A DNA stretch of 64,000 bases from Bifidobacterium breve (GTDB taxonomy: Bacteria; Actinomycetota; Actinomycetes; Nanopelagicales; Nanopelagicaceae), in assembly GCA_945898065.1 (NCBI GenBank), contig CAMDHH010000002.1, positions 1-64,000 of the forward strand, given 5' to 3'. This document shows, piece after piece, positions 21,151 to 30,605 of this stretch. Each line of letters starts with the position of its first letter. Within the stretch, counting starts at the first letter, position 1. Below the pieces are notes generated by a model. It was not told the DNA's origin and did no database searches. It was given only the letters and a program-made list of their open reading frames with translations. The translations under genes and the position numbers were made by a program.

Positions 21151-22203
21151 ATGGCTGTCGTCAAACTCCCCGTTTCTCGCTTCATCAAAGGACATAAAGC
21201 TGTTCGCGATGCCCTTCGAGATACTCAGACTTACTCCTCAGATTTACAAGGAGACTCTGATGTTCGCACATACAGACAACTTCCTTTGGAGGTAGATCCT
21301 CCGCGCCACCATCTGTATAGAAGCGCCCTTGCTCCAATATTTGTAAAGCCCGCGATTGAAAAATGCGAAGTAGCTTTTGCGCAAAGTACAAAGAAATTAC
21401 TTGCCGAATTTCTCACCGATCCATCGCGCGATGTGATTCCACATCTTGCACTTCCAATCGTGATGCATAACCTAGGAATCTTGTATGGCCGTGAAAAAGA
21501 TGTAACTGAATGGATTTCTTGGGGACCAGATGTTTGGACTGCAACTGGGCCAGAGCGCGATGGCAGTGTTCTCCATGCTTACATTGATCGCGTCTATGAA
21601 GAGAGCATGAATATTGAAAGCAATGATGTCTGGCATCGCATCGCTCGTATGGAAATTGAAGGACGACAAGTAAGCCCGATTGAATTTAGAGGAATCGTTA
21701 GTGTCATGTTGGCCGGTGGCCGAGACACAATGGTGAAGATGATTGCAGGAATTTTGCTCCACCTTGGAAATAATCCAGCCGATAAAGAGATGCTCATCAC
21801 CGAACCAGAACTCATCGATAGCGCTGTTCAAGAGTTCTTGCGCTACCTCACACCAATTCCTTGGATGGGAAGAACAACTGTTCCTGAAACTGGCGCTATT
21901 GATTTACCTGACGATAGATATGTCAATATCAGTTTCGTTTCTGGAAACTTTGATCCTGAAGTTTTCCCAGATCCAACAAGAATCAATTTGCGCAGAGAAC
22001 GAAATGCTCACGTTGCATTTGGCTTTGGTCCACACACCTGCATCGGTAATCACTTAGCCGAATTTGAAGTCAGAGTCTTTCTTCAAGTATTACTTTCCAG
22101 CAATATTAATTGGAACATCTCACCCGATACAGCCATCATGCGATACCCAGATGAGCTCAGTTCGGTGCCTCTAGTAATTGAGAAGCTCTACATCAGCCTG
22201 TAA
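21151..22203 (+). CDS. Cytochrome P450
   Basis: Heme-binding FGFGPHTCIGNHLAEFEVRVF; I-helix region VSVMLAGGRDTMVKM; PRHHLYRSALAPIF. Confidence 0.9.
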   Translation: MAVVKLPVSRFIKGHKAVRDALRDTQTYSSDLQGDSDVRTYRQLPLEVDPPRHHLYRSALAPIFVKPAIEKCEVAFAQSTKKLLAEFLTDPSRDVIPHLALPIVMHNLGILYGREKDVTEWISWGPDVWTATGPERDGSVLHAYIDRVYEESMNIESNDVWHRIARMEIEGRQVSPIEFRGIVSVMLAGGRDTMVKMIAGILLHLGNNPADKEMLITEPELIDSAVQEFLRYLTPIPWMGRTTVPETGAIDLPDDRYVNISFVSGNFDPEVFPDPTRINLRRERNAHVAFGFGPHTCIGNHLAEFEVRVFLQVLLSSNINWNISPDTAIMRYPDELSSVPLVIEKLYISL

Positions 22204-22239
22204 GCCTCTTTTGTCAGCCCTTGGGTTCACAATGGCTCT

Positions 22240-22635
22240 ATGTTCGAATTACTTTTCTTCACAGTCCTGATCTATCTATTTCTCAATCGCACTAAAAAGC
22301 GCAAGAAATTGCGCGGCCTCGATGCCGAATTGCGAGAACTCGTTGAAAGCTCCAATGATGCAACTGGCATTGGCTTAGATATCAAGCGCTTTTTGCTTAG
22401 CGTAATTGATGATGACAATAACGATGTTGAAAAATTTAGTGATCGCCAATTGGCCGAGGCGCAGCGAATCCTTGATCGAGCCGGACCTGGCGCCTTCTAC
22501 TGGATGACAGAGATTGCAGCCCAACTCGCTTTTTTAGGGGCTGCACAAATCAATGGAATTCCAACGAATGTAAATCACGAACTAGGGGATTCGGCAACAG
22601 CTGCCGATGTTGTCAGGGTAGTTATTCGGCCATAG
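22240..22635 (+). CDS. Hypothetical protein with N-terminal TM segment
   Basis: ORF with MFELLFFTVLIYLFL TM followed by basic stretch; good codon pattern. Confidence 0.55.
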   Translation: MFELLFFTVLIYLFLNRTKKRKKLRGLDAELRELVESSNDATGIGLDIKRFLLSVIDDDNNDVEKFSDRQLAEAQRILDRAGPGAFYWMTEIAAQLAFLGAAQINGIPTNVNHELGDSATAADVVRVVIRP

Positions 22636-22648
22636 TTAGCTAAAAAAA

Positions 22649-23653
22649 CTAATTATTTTCTATCACTAAGACAACTTTGCCACGGGGTGCAGGTGCGTTT
22701 TCTAGCGCTTTGATTGCATCTTCGTAATTATCGAAATTAAATTTGTGTGTCACTAAGTATGAAAGGTCGAGTTCGCCAGAATTCATAAGGGAAACAGCTT
22801 TTTCCCAAGCAGGTGCGGTAGATGCAAATGCTCCAAAAATACTGAGATCTCCGTTGACGACATTATCAATCATGAGCGGAACCATTACGCCAAAACCTGG
22901 ATATCCAATAATGAGAAGTGTTCCACCGCGCACGAGCTGTTTGATTGTTCCAGTGATACGTTCGGCTGAACCCGCTGCCTCGACTATGAGGTCGTAGCGA
23001 TCTTGTGAAGGCTCAGTCATAAATAAATCAACGCCAGCCTTTTTTGCTAATTCTTTCTGGCCTTCTTTTTGTCCGAGCATATGAACTGTAGAAGGTGAAA
23101 ATGTGCGCGCTAAGTTCGCAGCAATGAGACCGATAGTTCCATCGCCAATAATGAGAATTTTTGCACCTGCTTTAGGCGGAGCTTTCAAAAATGCCTGAGC
23201 AACAACGGCGGTAGGTTCTGCAAGAACTGCAGTATCCATCGAAACGGAATCTGCTATGGAATGTGCTAAAAATGCTGGAACAGCAACGAGTTCTGCTGCA
23301 GCACCTGGGCGAGTAAAACCAATTTCGCTATATGTAAGACATCGATTTGTTGCACCCGCAATACATTCAAAACATGTCTTACATGGAATAAGTCCTGAGA
23401 CAACAATGCGCGTACCAACTGCAGGCTCACTTACTCCAGGGCCATGGGCTACAACTCTTCCAACCCATTCATGACCAAGGGTGAGCGGGAATACCGTGAA
23501 ATCAGGATCAAGGTTGCCATTTAATACTTCGATATCGGTGCGGCAGAGTCCAACATATATTGGTGCAACGAGTATTTCACCTGTAACTAAAACGGGTTCG
23601 GCAACATCGAGAATCGCAACTGATTTTTTGCCTGAAGTAACTAGCGCTTTCAT
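22649..23653 (-). CDS. Zinc-binding alcohol dehydrogenase (MDR superfamily)
   Basis: YVGLCRTDIEVLNG, LGHEWVGRVVAHGPGV, GLIPCKTCFECIAGATNRC, IIGDGTIGLIAANLA. Confidence 0.9.
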   Translation of the reverse strand: MKALVTSGKKSVAILDVAEPVLVTGEILVAPIYVGLCRTDIEVLNGNLDPDFTVFPLTLGHEWVGRVVAHGPGVSEPAVGTRIVVSGLIPCKTCFECIAGATNRCLTYSEIGFTRPGAAAELVAVPAFLAHSIADSVSMDTAVLAEPTAVVAQAFLKAPPKAGAKILIIGDGTIGLIAANLARTFSPSTVHMLGQKEGQKELAKKAGVDLFMTEPSQDRYDLIVEAAGSAERITGTIKQLVRGGTLLIIGYPGFGVMVPLMIDNVVNGDLSIFGAFASTAPAWEKAVSLMNSGELDLSYLVTHKFNFDNYEDAIKALENAPAPRGKVVLVIENN

Positions 23654-23677
23654 ATGTGTAGACCTTATTCCTTCACA

Positions 23678-24364
23678 CTAGATTGTTCGTGCAATTGAGA
23701 AACCTTGGTCAACAAAAATACTCTGTCCAGAAATAGCAGTATTGGTTTCGCATCCCAATAGATATATTGCATTTGCAACATCGACTGGAGTAGCAAGTTT
23801 TCCACCAGGTGTTTGACCAACAACATTTGCAATTTGCTGTGGGCTCAGAGTTCGTTCAACCATGGGGCTCATAACAATTCCGGGAAGAATTGCATTGACA
23901 AGAATTCCTTTTGCGCGACCAAGGTCGACGGCAAGGGAGCGCACTAAGCCACCGACGGCAGCCTTAGTAACAGAATATGCAAATTTTTCCTGGCGAGTGA
24001 GTTGTTCCCAAAGCGAAGAGATAATGACAACGCGCCCGCCTTGTGCGATGAGATCATGTTTCATCATCGCGGCGATTGTTTCGGCAATCATGGTCACATT
24101 TGCTTCAAAGAGTTCCTCAAGTTGCTGTCGTGGATTTTCCATAACGGAGCCATTGAGATTGGCGCCTTGAGCGAAGACAACGGCATCAAAAGATTTTCCT
24201 TCAAGGCCTGCGGGAACAGTGTGAATATCAAAGGGAAGTTGTACGTCGTATGAATTGACGACCTTGCGTACTCCGCAGGTGATGTTCCAGCCTTGCGCTT
24301 CGAATTTCTCGAGCGTGGCTTTCCCCAAGGTTCCAGTGGATCCAAAAATCATCAATTCGGGCAT
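23678..24364 (-). CDS. SDR family oxidoreductase
   Basis: MIFGSTGTLGKATLEKF, VVIISSLW, YSVTKAAVGGLVRSLAVDLG, NAILPGIVMSPM. Confidence 0.9.
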   Translation of the reverse strand: MPELMIFGSTGTLGKATLEKFEAQGWNITCGVRKVVNSYDVQLPFDIHTVPAGLEGKSFDAVVFAQGANLNGSVMENPRQQLEELFEANVTMIAETIAAMMKHDLIAQGGRVVIISSLWEQLTRQEKFAYSVTKAAVGGLVRSLAVDLGRAKGILVNAILPGIVMSPMVERTLSPQQIANVVGQTPGGKLATPVDVANAIYLLGCETNTAISGQSIFVDQGFSIARTI

Positions 24365-24440
24365 GGGGCGAGTCTAAGTCCAAGGATGGGTAGGTGCGCA
24401 CGGCGAGGAATATGTCAGTGGCTGGCCTTACCGTAATTCC

Positions 24441-24626
24441 ATGATCATTAATTGTCAGACCTGCACCATGCGCGCTATTGCCTGTGGCGATTGCGTTGTC
24501 TCATTCTTTCTCGATACTCCCGCGGTAGAACCAGATCGCGAGATCACACCTGCAACAGTTGCAGCCCTTGAACTCTTAGCCACTAATGAATTGGTCAAGC
24601 CACTTCGCTTTGTTTCAGGTGGTTAG
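24441..24626 (+). CDS. Small conserved-looking Cys-rich protein (61 aa)
   Basis: MIINCQTCTMRAIACGDCVVSFFLDTP: CxxC-x6-CxxC pattern consistent with a small metal-binding protein. Confidence 0.65.
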   Translation: MIINCQTCTMRAIACGDCVVSFFLDTPAVEPDREITPATVAALELLATNELVKPLRFVSGG

Positions 24627-24719
24627 AAAAGTTTTTCTCCACCGACAACTTCGCTCCAAATATCGAATCGAGAAGACACCAACGGTTGATTTGGGCCGAT
24701 TAACCTTGCTATTCAAAAA

Positions 24720-26000
24720 ATGAACGAAAATCACTACCCTCAGAGAATGAATCGGAGAGTTCTCTGGATTAGCCTCGCTGTTTTTTCAATCTCCGCACTT
24801 CCTATTGGCATAGCAAAAGCCGACGTAACTCCGATTGTGGAGATTGCTCAGAGTACAAGTGGGCGATCAGCCCTTAGACCGTGCGCATCACCTACGCATC
24901 TGACATGTATCGAATCCCTCAGTGCAATTTTGCCTAACGGAACGACAAATGAGTTCAAACTTCTTCAAGCCCCAACTGGAAGTTACTTAGATTCTAAGAA
25001 TCAAGTTACCGAAAATAGCGGTTACTCGTGGAGCTTTATCGATGTTGATGGAACTACTCGCCAAATCTATACGGATGGACATCTTAGTGGCGAGAATTAT
25101 AAAGGCGAGCAAGTAAATTTCAATTTACAACCAAAGATGACCTTTGTATTTATTGATCCTCCCGTCAAAGATGTTACTTCAGGTATTAAGTTTAAATTTG
25201 TATTCAGAAGTTCGTGGGTGGTTCCAGTAGCAGCTTTTCTCATGGCATCAAATGCAGAGTATAAAGACGAAAAAATAGAAAATGGACACCGGTACACATA
25301 CATAGGATCCCCATTCATTGGCACAAATTATACGAGTGGCCCACTCTCAGGATTATCTAATGAAGCTGCGGATCTGACGAAATCAGATTCTGAAAATATT
25401 CGAATGTATTTCCTTATCGATCATGCAAGTTCTATCCCAGGTGGCTCGTACGGAGATACGCGATGTAGCAAATTAGGTTATCCAGTGACATCACATAATG
25501 CCTACGGCGGTGGCACTCCACACTTAGTTGATAATGACACGATGAAGTTTGAAATCTATTCCCCTCATTTGTTATCTACAGGGGCTCTCTCTAAAGGATT
25601 TTTTAGTACCTATATGTCTGTAGGTTGGATGGATTGCATGTGGCCGGGAAATAATGTTTCAAAATCTCCTAAAGTTGAAGTGTCAGTAATTAATTCAGAT
25701 GGAACAACGCAGGTTGCAACCACGTCATTCAAAATTGAGAATAGTTTTCTCGTAGTTCATGCTCGGGGATTTCACTTCAGTGCACCCACAGTTCAACTCA
25801 AAGCAATAAAGTCAGAGAGCCCAACTCCAGCCGTTAGCGCTTCACCTGAGCCCGCACCTGTGGCGAGTGAGAAGGAAGTGGCTTCAGTTCCCGTCATAAA
25901 GTCTGCAAAAAAAGTTACGATCAGCTGCATAAAATCGAAGATATTGAAAAAAATCACAGGTATTAATCCTAAATGCCCTCCTGGATATAAAAAGAAGTGA
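24720..26000 (+). CDS. Secreted protein with C-terminal 'CxKxKxxKKxTxxNPKCPxGYKKK' tail
   Basis: Signal peptide (ISLAVFSISALPIGIAKA), HLTCIESLSAILPNG near N-terminus, C-terminus ISCIKSKILKKITGINPKCPPGYKKK. Confidence 0.8.
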   Translation: MNENHYPQRMNRRVLWISLAVFSISALPIGIAKADVTPIVEIAQSTSGRSALRPCASPTHLTCIESLSAILPNGTTNEFKLLQAPTGSYLDSKNQVTENSGYSWSFIDVDGTTRQIYTDGHLSGENYKGEQVNFNLQPKMTFVFIDPPVKDVTSGIKFKFVFRSSWVVPVAAFLMASNAEYKDEKIENGHRYTYIGSPFIGTNYTSGPLSGLSNEAADLTKSDSENIRMYFLIDHASSIPGGSYGDTRCSKLGYPVTSHNAYGGGTPHLVDNDTMKFEIYSPHLLSTGALSKGFFSTYMSVGWMDCMWPGNNVSKSPKVEVSVINSDGTTQVATTSFKIENSFLVVHARGFHFSAPTVQLKAIKSESPTPAVSASPEPAPVASEKEVASVPVIKSAKKVTISCIKSKILKKITGINPKCPPGYKKK

Positions 26001-26074
26001 TTGATAATTACTCTTGTTCTTGACTCACCACTTTCCTTATTCCCTACTTGGCTAAACCTTGATACTTTGGTCCA

Positions 26075-27361
26075 ATGAAACTGGAGAGATTTGCTCGAGG
26101 TTTAGCAGTACTTGCATTTGGCATAGTCGCCACAAGTATCAATGCTCCAACAGCGTATGCTGCTCTCTCTATTCCAAAAGGTGCCTTTCAAGCATGTTCA
26201 GTTGCACCAGTTGATTACTGCATCGAAAGCGTTTCACTCACACCCGTTGGCGCAAAAGCAATTGCGCTTTCATGGGTTGCAACGGGTGGTGCAGGAGGCA
26301 GTGCTGGAAATACAAATAACGTTGCAGCAGGTAGCGAATTACCAGGGCGCTGGAGTGCAGCCGATGCATTTGCTGCCGAGAATTACGACGGGCTCTACCT
26401 AGAAGCCAAGAATGCAAATGAGTTTGTTCCATGGATCATTGTTGATGCAAAACCTACATATTCACCAGGAAATAAGGTCTCACTGGCAGCCCTAACTACT
26501 AGTGCAACAACTCCTGTGAACTTGAACTCCGAAGTTGCCATTACTCTGAGAATGCGAATCTCTGATTTTCAAGTTGGCGTGACATTTGGTGTTGTCACCG
26601 ATGCAACAGTAAATATCACATCTGCCGGTGGTAAGAACGTTTTTGAATTCTCTGGCTACCCTGTCAAAGTCCCAACTGCTAAGAGCTCAAAGGATTGCAC
26701 AGGAGATAAAGGCGTCGCAGCAACAGTTGTTACTCAATTCCAAAGTGTGATCGTTCCATCCAATGACCCAATGGGCTTTTCGATCCCTGGAAGTGCTGGA
26801 AAAATCTATGTTGGCTCTAACGGAATTTGCAAACTCTCAACACCAGTGTGGAATGCAGATAAGAAAGCATTTACCTACAAAGCAAGTGCCCCACGTCTTG
26901 CACCAGATGGCACATCAGTAAATACAGGTTTCTATTACGCATCCATTTCATTTGCTGATGCGATCGCGCTCTGGAATCTAACCCGGCCAGAAGATGCTGC
27001 AACAGCACTCGTCGTATCTGTTCGCACAGGTGCTGGTGGCTCAACTGCAGCGATTGCAAATGTATCTGCTAAAAATGGAAAAATTGTTATTCAAGTATCT
27101 GGTTTTGAATTCCCAGATCCAATGCTCGATATCTCACTCAATCCAACGTATAACGCACTAGGCAAGCCATCAACTGATAGCAATATGACCGTCGAAGCAT
27201 CAGAGCAACAGATGAGCACACCTAAGAAATCCACTACTGCTACAAGTAGAGGAAGCGTTGCAAAAGCTAAAACCATCACTATTTCTTGCGTAAAGGGAAA
27301 GACAACAAAGAAGGTAACGGCTGTAAAGCCTGTGTGCCCAGCTGGGTTCAAGAAGGCTTAG
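26075..27361 (+). CDS. Secreted protein with same C-terminal tail family
   Basis: Signal peptide to APTAYA; DYCIESVSLTPVG; C-terminus ISCVKGKTTKKVTAVKPVCPAGFKKA. Confidence 0.82.
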   Translation: MKLERFARGLAVLAFGIVATSINAPTAYAALSIPKGAFQACSVAPVDYCIESVSLTPVGAKAIALSWVATGGAGGSAGNTNNVAAGSELPGRWSAADAFAAENYDGLYLEAKNANEFVPWIIVDAKPTYSPGNKVSLAALTTSATTPVNLNSEVAITLRMRISDFQVGVTFGVVTDATVNITSAGGKNVFEFSGYPVKVPTAKSSKDCTGDKGVAATVVTQFQSVIVPSNDPMGFSIPGSAGKIYVGSNGICKLSTPVWNADKKAFTYKASAPRLAPDGTSVNTGFYYASISFADAIALWNLTRPEDAATALVVSVRTGAGGSTAAIANVSAKNGKIVIQVSGFEFPDPMLDISLNPTYNALGKPSTDSNMTVEASEQQMSTPKKSTTATSRGSVAKAKTITISCVKGKTTKKVTAVKPVCPAGFKKA

Positions 27362-27371
27362 AGAGTTTTCT

Positions 27372-28343
27372 TTACAACCATTTCTCTTTTTTGAATCGAT
27401 AGAAAAGATATGCACTCAGCGTTGCAATAACGCCAAGTACTAGCGGATATCCAAACTTCCACGTTAGTTCTGGCATTGTTTCAAAATTCATTCCATATAG
27501 ACCTGCGATCATCGTTGGCCCTGCAGCAAGTGCAACCCAAGCAGATATTCGTCGCACATCTTCATTTTGACGTACCTGCACATGCGCAAGATCGGCTTGT
27601 AAAACAGTTGTCAAGAGTGAGTCCATACCCGTTGCATGCTCATATGCATGTTGCAGGTGATCAATGGTGTCGCGGAAAAAGGGCTTGATTGCAGCCGGGG
27701 CTGCAGTGAAGCTATCTGATGAAACTTTTTGCAATGGAAGAATGAGGGGCTCAATTGCATGGCGATATTCAATAACTTCACGCTTGAGGAAATAAATCTC
27801 TTGGCTATATGTCTTTCTCTTCCCACTAAAGACCTTAGTTTCAATATTGATTACGTCATTCTCTAATTCAGCTGCGATTTTTGTGTATTCATCTATCACT
27901 CGGTCAGCGACCGCGTGCAAAACAGCAAAGGGGCCCATATTTAGTTGATCTGGTTTTGCCTCAATGTCATGGCGAACTGTCCTTAGCGGAGTACCTTCGC
28001 CATGTCGAACAATGACAATAAAGTGTTCGTCAACGAAACACATAAGTTCGCCAGTAGAAATTTCAGAACGAGCTTCGTTATAGAACACCGTTTTTATTAC
28101 AAAAAATGTTAGCCCGTCATAATCTTCAATCTTAGGCCGCTGTCTAGCCGAGACTGCATCCTCTATAGCTAGTGGATGAAAGTTGAGTTCTCCTACGACA
28201 TGGTCAAATTCTTCTTGTGTTGGCTCCGCTAATCCAACCCAAACAAATCCACCATTTTTACGTGCGATATCTACTTGGTCAGAGATATCAGTGGGGCCAT
28301 CTACGCGGCGTCCTTCTTGATACAGGGCTACGTCTACGATCAC
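27372..28343 (-). CDS. corA: CorA-type magnesium/cobalt transporter
   Basis: C-terminal YGMNF motif (IAGLYGMNFETMPELTWKFGYPLVLGVIATLSAYLFYRFKK); FHPLAIEDAV. Confidence 0.93.
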   Translation of the reverse strand: MIVDVALYQEGRRVDGPTDISDQVDIARKNGGFVWVGLAEPTQEEFDHVVGELNFHPLAIEDAVSARQRPKIEDYDGLTFFVIKTVFYNEARSEISTGELMCFVDEHFIVIVRHGEGTPLRTVRHDIEAKPDQLNMGPFAVLHAVADRVIDEYTKIAAELENDVINIETKVFSGKRKTYSQEIYFLKREVIEYRHAIEPLILPLQKVSSDSFTAAPAAIKPFFRDTIDHLQHAYEHATGMDSLLTTVLQADLAHVQVRQNEDVRRISAWVALAAGPTMIAGLYGMNFETMPELTWKFGYPLVLGVIATLSAYLFYRFKKEKWL

Positions 28344-28490
28344 GAAGGTAAGTATGCAGTAGGAATCAGGCTTGCGAAACGCCTAATTTCGCGTGTCGCA
28401 CATTAGTAGACACTCTAGTTCACCGAAATTTCATACTAAGTATATGCAAAGCACCTTTAATTCCTGGAAAAGATTTTCTAAGTTTAGGCC

Positions 28491-29726
28491 ATGACACAAT
28501 CAGGTTCATCAGCATTTGCAGAAGTGAATGAAAAAGTTGCACAAGCAGGAGAGCTCTTATCTCTAAAGCCAGGACTTATCAGAGCATTGAGCAGTTGCGA
28601 ACGTGAAGTTGTCATATCAATACCACTTCGTCGTGGCGACGATATTGAAGTACTCACAGGGTATCGAGTGCAACATTCAAGTGCTCGCGGCCCACGCAAA
28701 GGCGGCATCCGTTTTCATCAAGATGTAAATCTCGATGAAGTCCGCGCTTTGGCATCACTGATGACTTGGAAAACTGCGCTAATTGATGTTCCATTTGGGG
28801 GAGCAAAAGGTGGCGTGGCAGTTGATGCATCAAAACTATCTCCAATCGAAAAAGAGGAAATCATCCGGCGTTGGACGCGTTCCCTAGTTCACGTCTTAGG
28901 CCATCATCGAGATATTCCAGCCCCAGATATGGGAACAGATGCTCGAACAATGGCTTGGTTGATGGATGAGTTCCATCGACTCGAGGGCTTTCAACCTGCG
29001 TGCGTCACGGGAAAACCTGTTGAACTCTTTGGCGCACCAGGTCGGGAAGAAGCAACAGGTCGCGGGGTTGCACAGATTGCTGCAGCAACGTTGGAAAAAA
29101 ATAATGTGAAAGTCAAGGGGGCAACTGTTGCAATACAGGGCTTCGGAAATGTTGGGCGATATGCAGCGCTTGTATGTCAAGAATTGGGTATGAAAGTCAT
29201 TGCTATCTCTGACGTTTCTGGAGGAATCGTTGATAAAAAAGGAATTGATATTGCCTCGATTTTTGCACACAAGACTTTAGAGAATGTGCAAACAGATCAG
29301 CGAATTGGATCCGCTGAGGTTCTAGAAATTGAGTGCGATGTCCTTATCCCTGCAGCACTGGGTGGAGTCATCAATGAAGCCAATGTCTCTCGTATCAATG
29401 CAGCCTTCATTATTGAAGGAGCTAATCAACCCATAACCATTTCCGCAGATCGCGAACTTCGCCTACAAGGGGTTGTAATCGTGCCAGATATTTTGGCTAA
29501 TGCTGGTGGTGTAATGGGTTCATATTTTGAATGGACTCAAAATATTCAAGAATTTAGTTGGCCACTGGAGAAGTTTCGACGAGAGCTAGATGCCCGTATG
29601 GAAAAGGCATTTGGCAATGTCCATAAGGTCTCGAAACAATATTCTGTGGATTTGCGCACAGCAGCATTTGTTGTCTCTGTTGGACGCGTTGCAGAGGCAT
29701 TTGAAATGAGGGGATCATTAGTGTGA
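28491..29726 (+). CDS. gdhA: Glu/Leu/Phe/Val-type (glutamate) dehydrogenase
   Basis: GGIRFHQDVNLDEVRALASLMTWKTALIDVPFGGAKGGV, APDMGTDARTMAWLMDEF, IQGFGNVGRYAA, PDILANAGGVMGSYFEWTQN. Confidence 0.95.
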   Translation: MTQSGSSAFAEVNEKVAQAGELLSLKPGLIRALSSCEREVVISIPLRRGDDIEVLTGYRVQHSSARGPRKGGIRFHQDVNLDEVRALASLMTWKTALIDVPFGGAKGGVAVDASKLSPIEKEEIIRRWTRSLVHVLGHHRDIPAPDMGTDARTMAWLMDEFHRLEGFQPACVTGKPVELFGAPGREEATGRGVAQIAAATLEKNNVKVKGATVAIQGFGNVGRYAALVCQELGMKVIAISDVSGGIVDKKGIDIASIFAHKTLENVQTDQRIGSAEVLEIECDVLIPAALGGVINEANVSRINAAFIIEGANQPITISADRELRLQGVVIVPDILANAGGVMGSYFEWTQNIQEFSWPLEKFRRELDARMEKAFGNVHKVSKQYSVDLRTAAFVVSVGRVAEAFEMRGSLV

Positions 29727-29836
29727 TGAAATTTTTCAAGGATTTGATTGGCAATCTACGCCATGCAATACAAAGCCAACGATTCAAAAAGAACCGATTC
29801 AAAACAGGACGCGGCGAAGACTTCCACCACGAGTAA
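29726..29836 (+). CDS. Putative 36-aa basic mini-protein ending in TGRGEDFHHE
   Basis: ATG overlaps gdhA TGA by one base; translation MKFFKDLIGNLRHAIQSQRFKKNRFKTGRGEDFHHE*; C-terminal motif recurs at 34319..34444. Confidence 0.55.
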   Translation: MKFFKDLIGNLRHAIQSQRFKKNRFKTGRGEDFHHE

Positions 29837-29851
29837 CTTGAGATGTGGAGT

Positions 29852-30022
29852 TTATGAAGCGATATTGACGCGGATATCTGAACTCAACTCTTCATATGAT
29901 GCGATCCATGAATAACCACATTCGCAACACATAGTCATTGGGCCAAACTCTTCGTTAGAGATGATTTCCAAGTCGACTGAACGACAGACGTAACACGTTG
30001 GAAAATCAAGCATTTGAGGCAT
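29852..30022 (-). CDS. Putative 56-aa zinc-ribbon mini-protein (not in ORF track)
   Basis: Reverse-strand translation MPQMLDFPTCYVCRSVDLEIISNEEFGPMTMCCECGYSWIASYEELSSDIRVNIAS*; two CxxC knuckles. Confidence 0.7.
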   Translation of the reverse strand: MPQMLDFPTCYVCRSVDLEIISNEEFGPMTMCCECGYSWIASYEELSSDIRVNIAS

Positions 30023-30158
30023 GAGAACTTCCCTTCGCTATATCTGGAACTCGAATGGGGAAGCAGTAATAGTTTCGACCTCAGAGCTCAAAGAAATGGC
30101 TTGGTGAAAGTGTATGTATTATGAATTTCGGTCAAACACTGGCGCAGGGATTTTGTAG

Positions 30159-30347
30159 CTATCCAAGCTTGCGAGAGTAGAACAAGATTTCTAGGAAACT
30201 TCTCTCGCGGCGCAGTTCTATTTCAATGGCCTCAATCGCTTTGCGTGAGCGACTAAAGAGGGCCCGCTCATCAGCCTCGAATTGCGAGTTCTCCTTAGCG
30301 CTATCGCGAGGAGCATTGAAGATAAATGGTGAGTGAAAGGGATCCAT
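30159..30347 (-). CDS. Putative short hypothetical protein (62 aa)
   Basis: MDPFHSPFIFNAPRDSAKENSQFEADERALFSRSRKAIEAIEIELRRERSFLEILFYSRKLG; amphipathic helix-rich; start inferred. Confidence 0.4.
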   Translation of the reverse strand: MDPFHSPFIFNAPRDSAKENSQFEADERALFSRSRKAIEAIEIELRRERSFLEILFYSRKLG

Positions 30348-30395
30348 GTTCAGATGATGGGGGATTGAGCCAAACAGGGCGCATGTCCAAAGTGA

Positions 30396-30605
30396 ATGTG
30401 CGGTGAGATGCCGGTGAAGGTTCGGAACGCGCCATATAGGCCTCTTGGTCTGCCCGAACATCTGTTCGAATTCTCTGCTACTCTGCGCTTCCCCCAAAAG
30501 AAACACCCTCAGGACGCCCCTATACCTGAGGCTGATTTGTCAGCCCCGCAGAGTAACTTCTCCACTCCGTCCGAAGCTCTATTGCCTCAAGAAAGGCCAC
30601 GGTGA
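30396..30605 (+). CDS. Putative 69-aa protein coupled to the TPR gene
   Basis: MCGEMPVKVRNAPYRPLGLPEHLFEFSATLRFPQKK...; stop overlaps the downstream GTG start (GTGA), suggesting translational coupling. Confidence 0.4.
   Translation: MCGEMPVKVRNAPYRPLGLPEHLFEFSATLRFPQKKHPQDAPIPEADLSAPQSNFSTPSEALLPQERPR

Noticed and set aside
28484-28708. 74-aa antisense ORF at the start of gdhA
   Set aside because: Shadow ORF fully within gdhA coding sequence.
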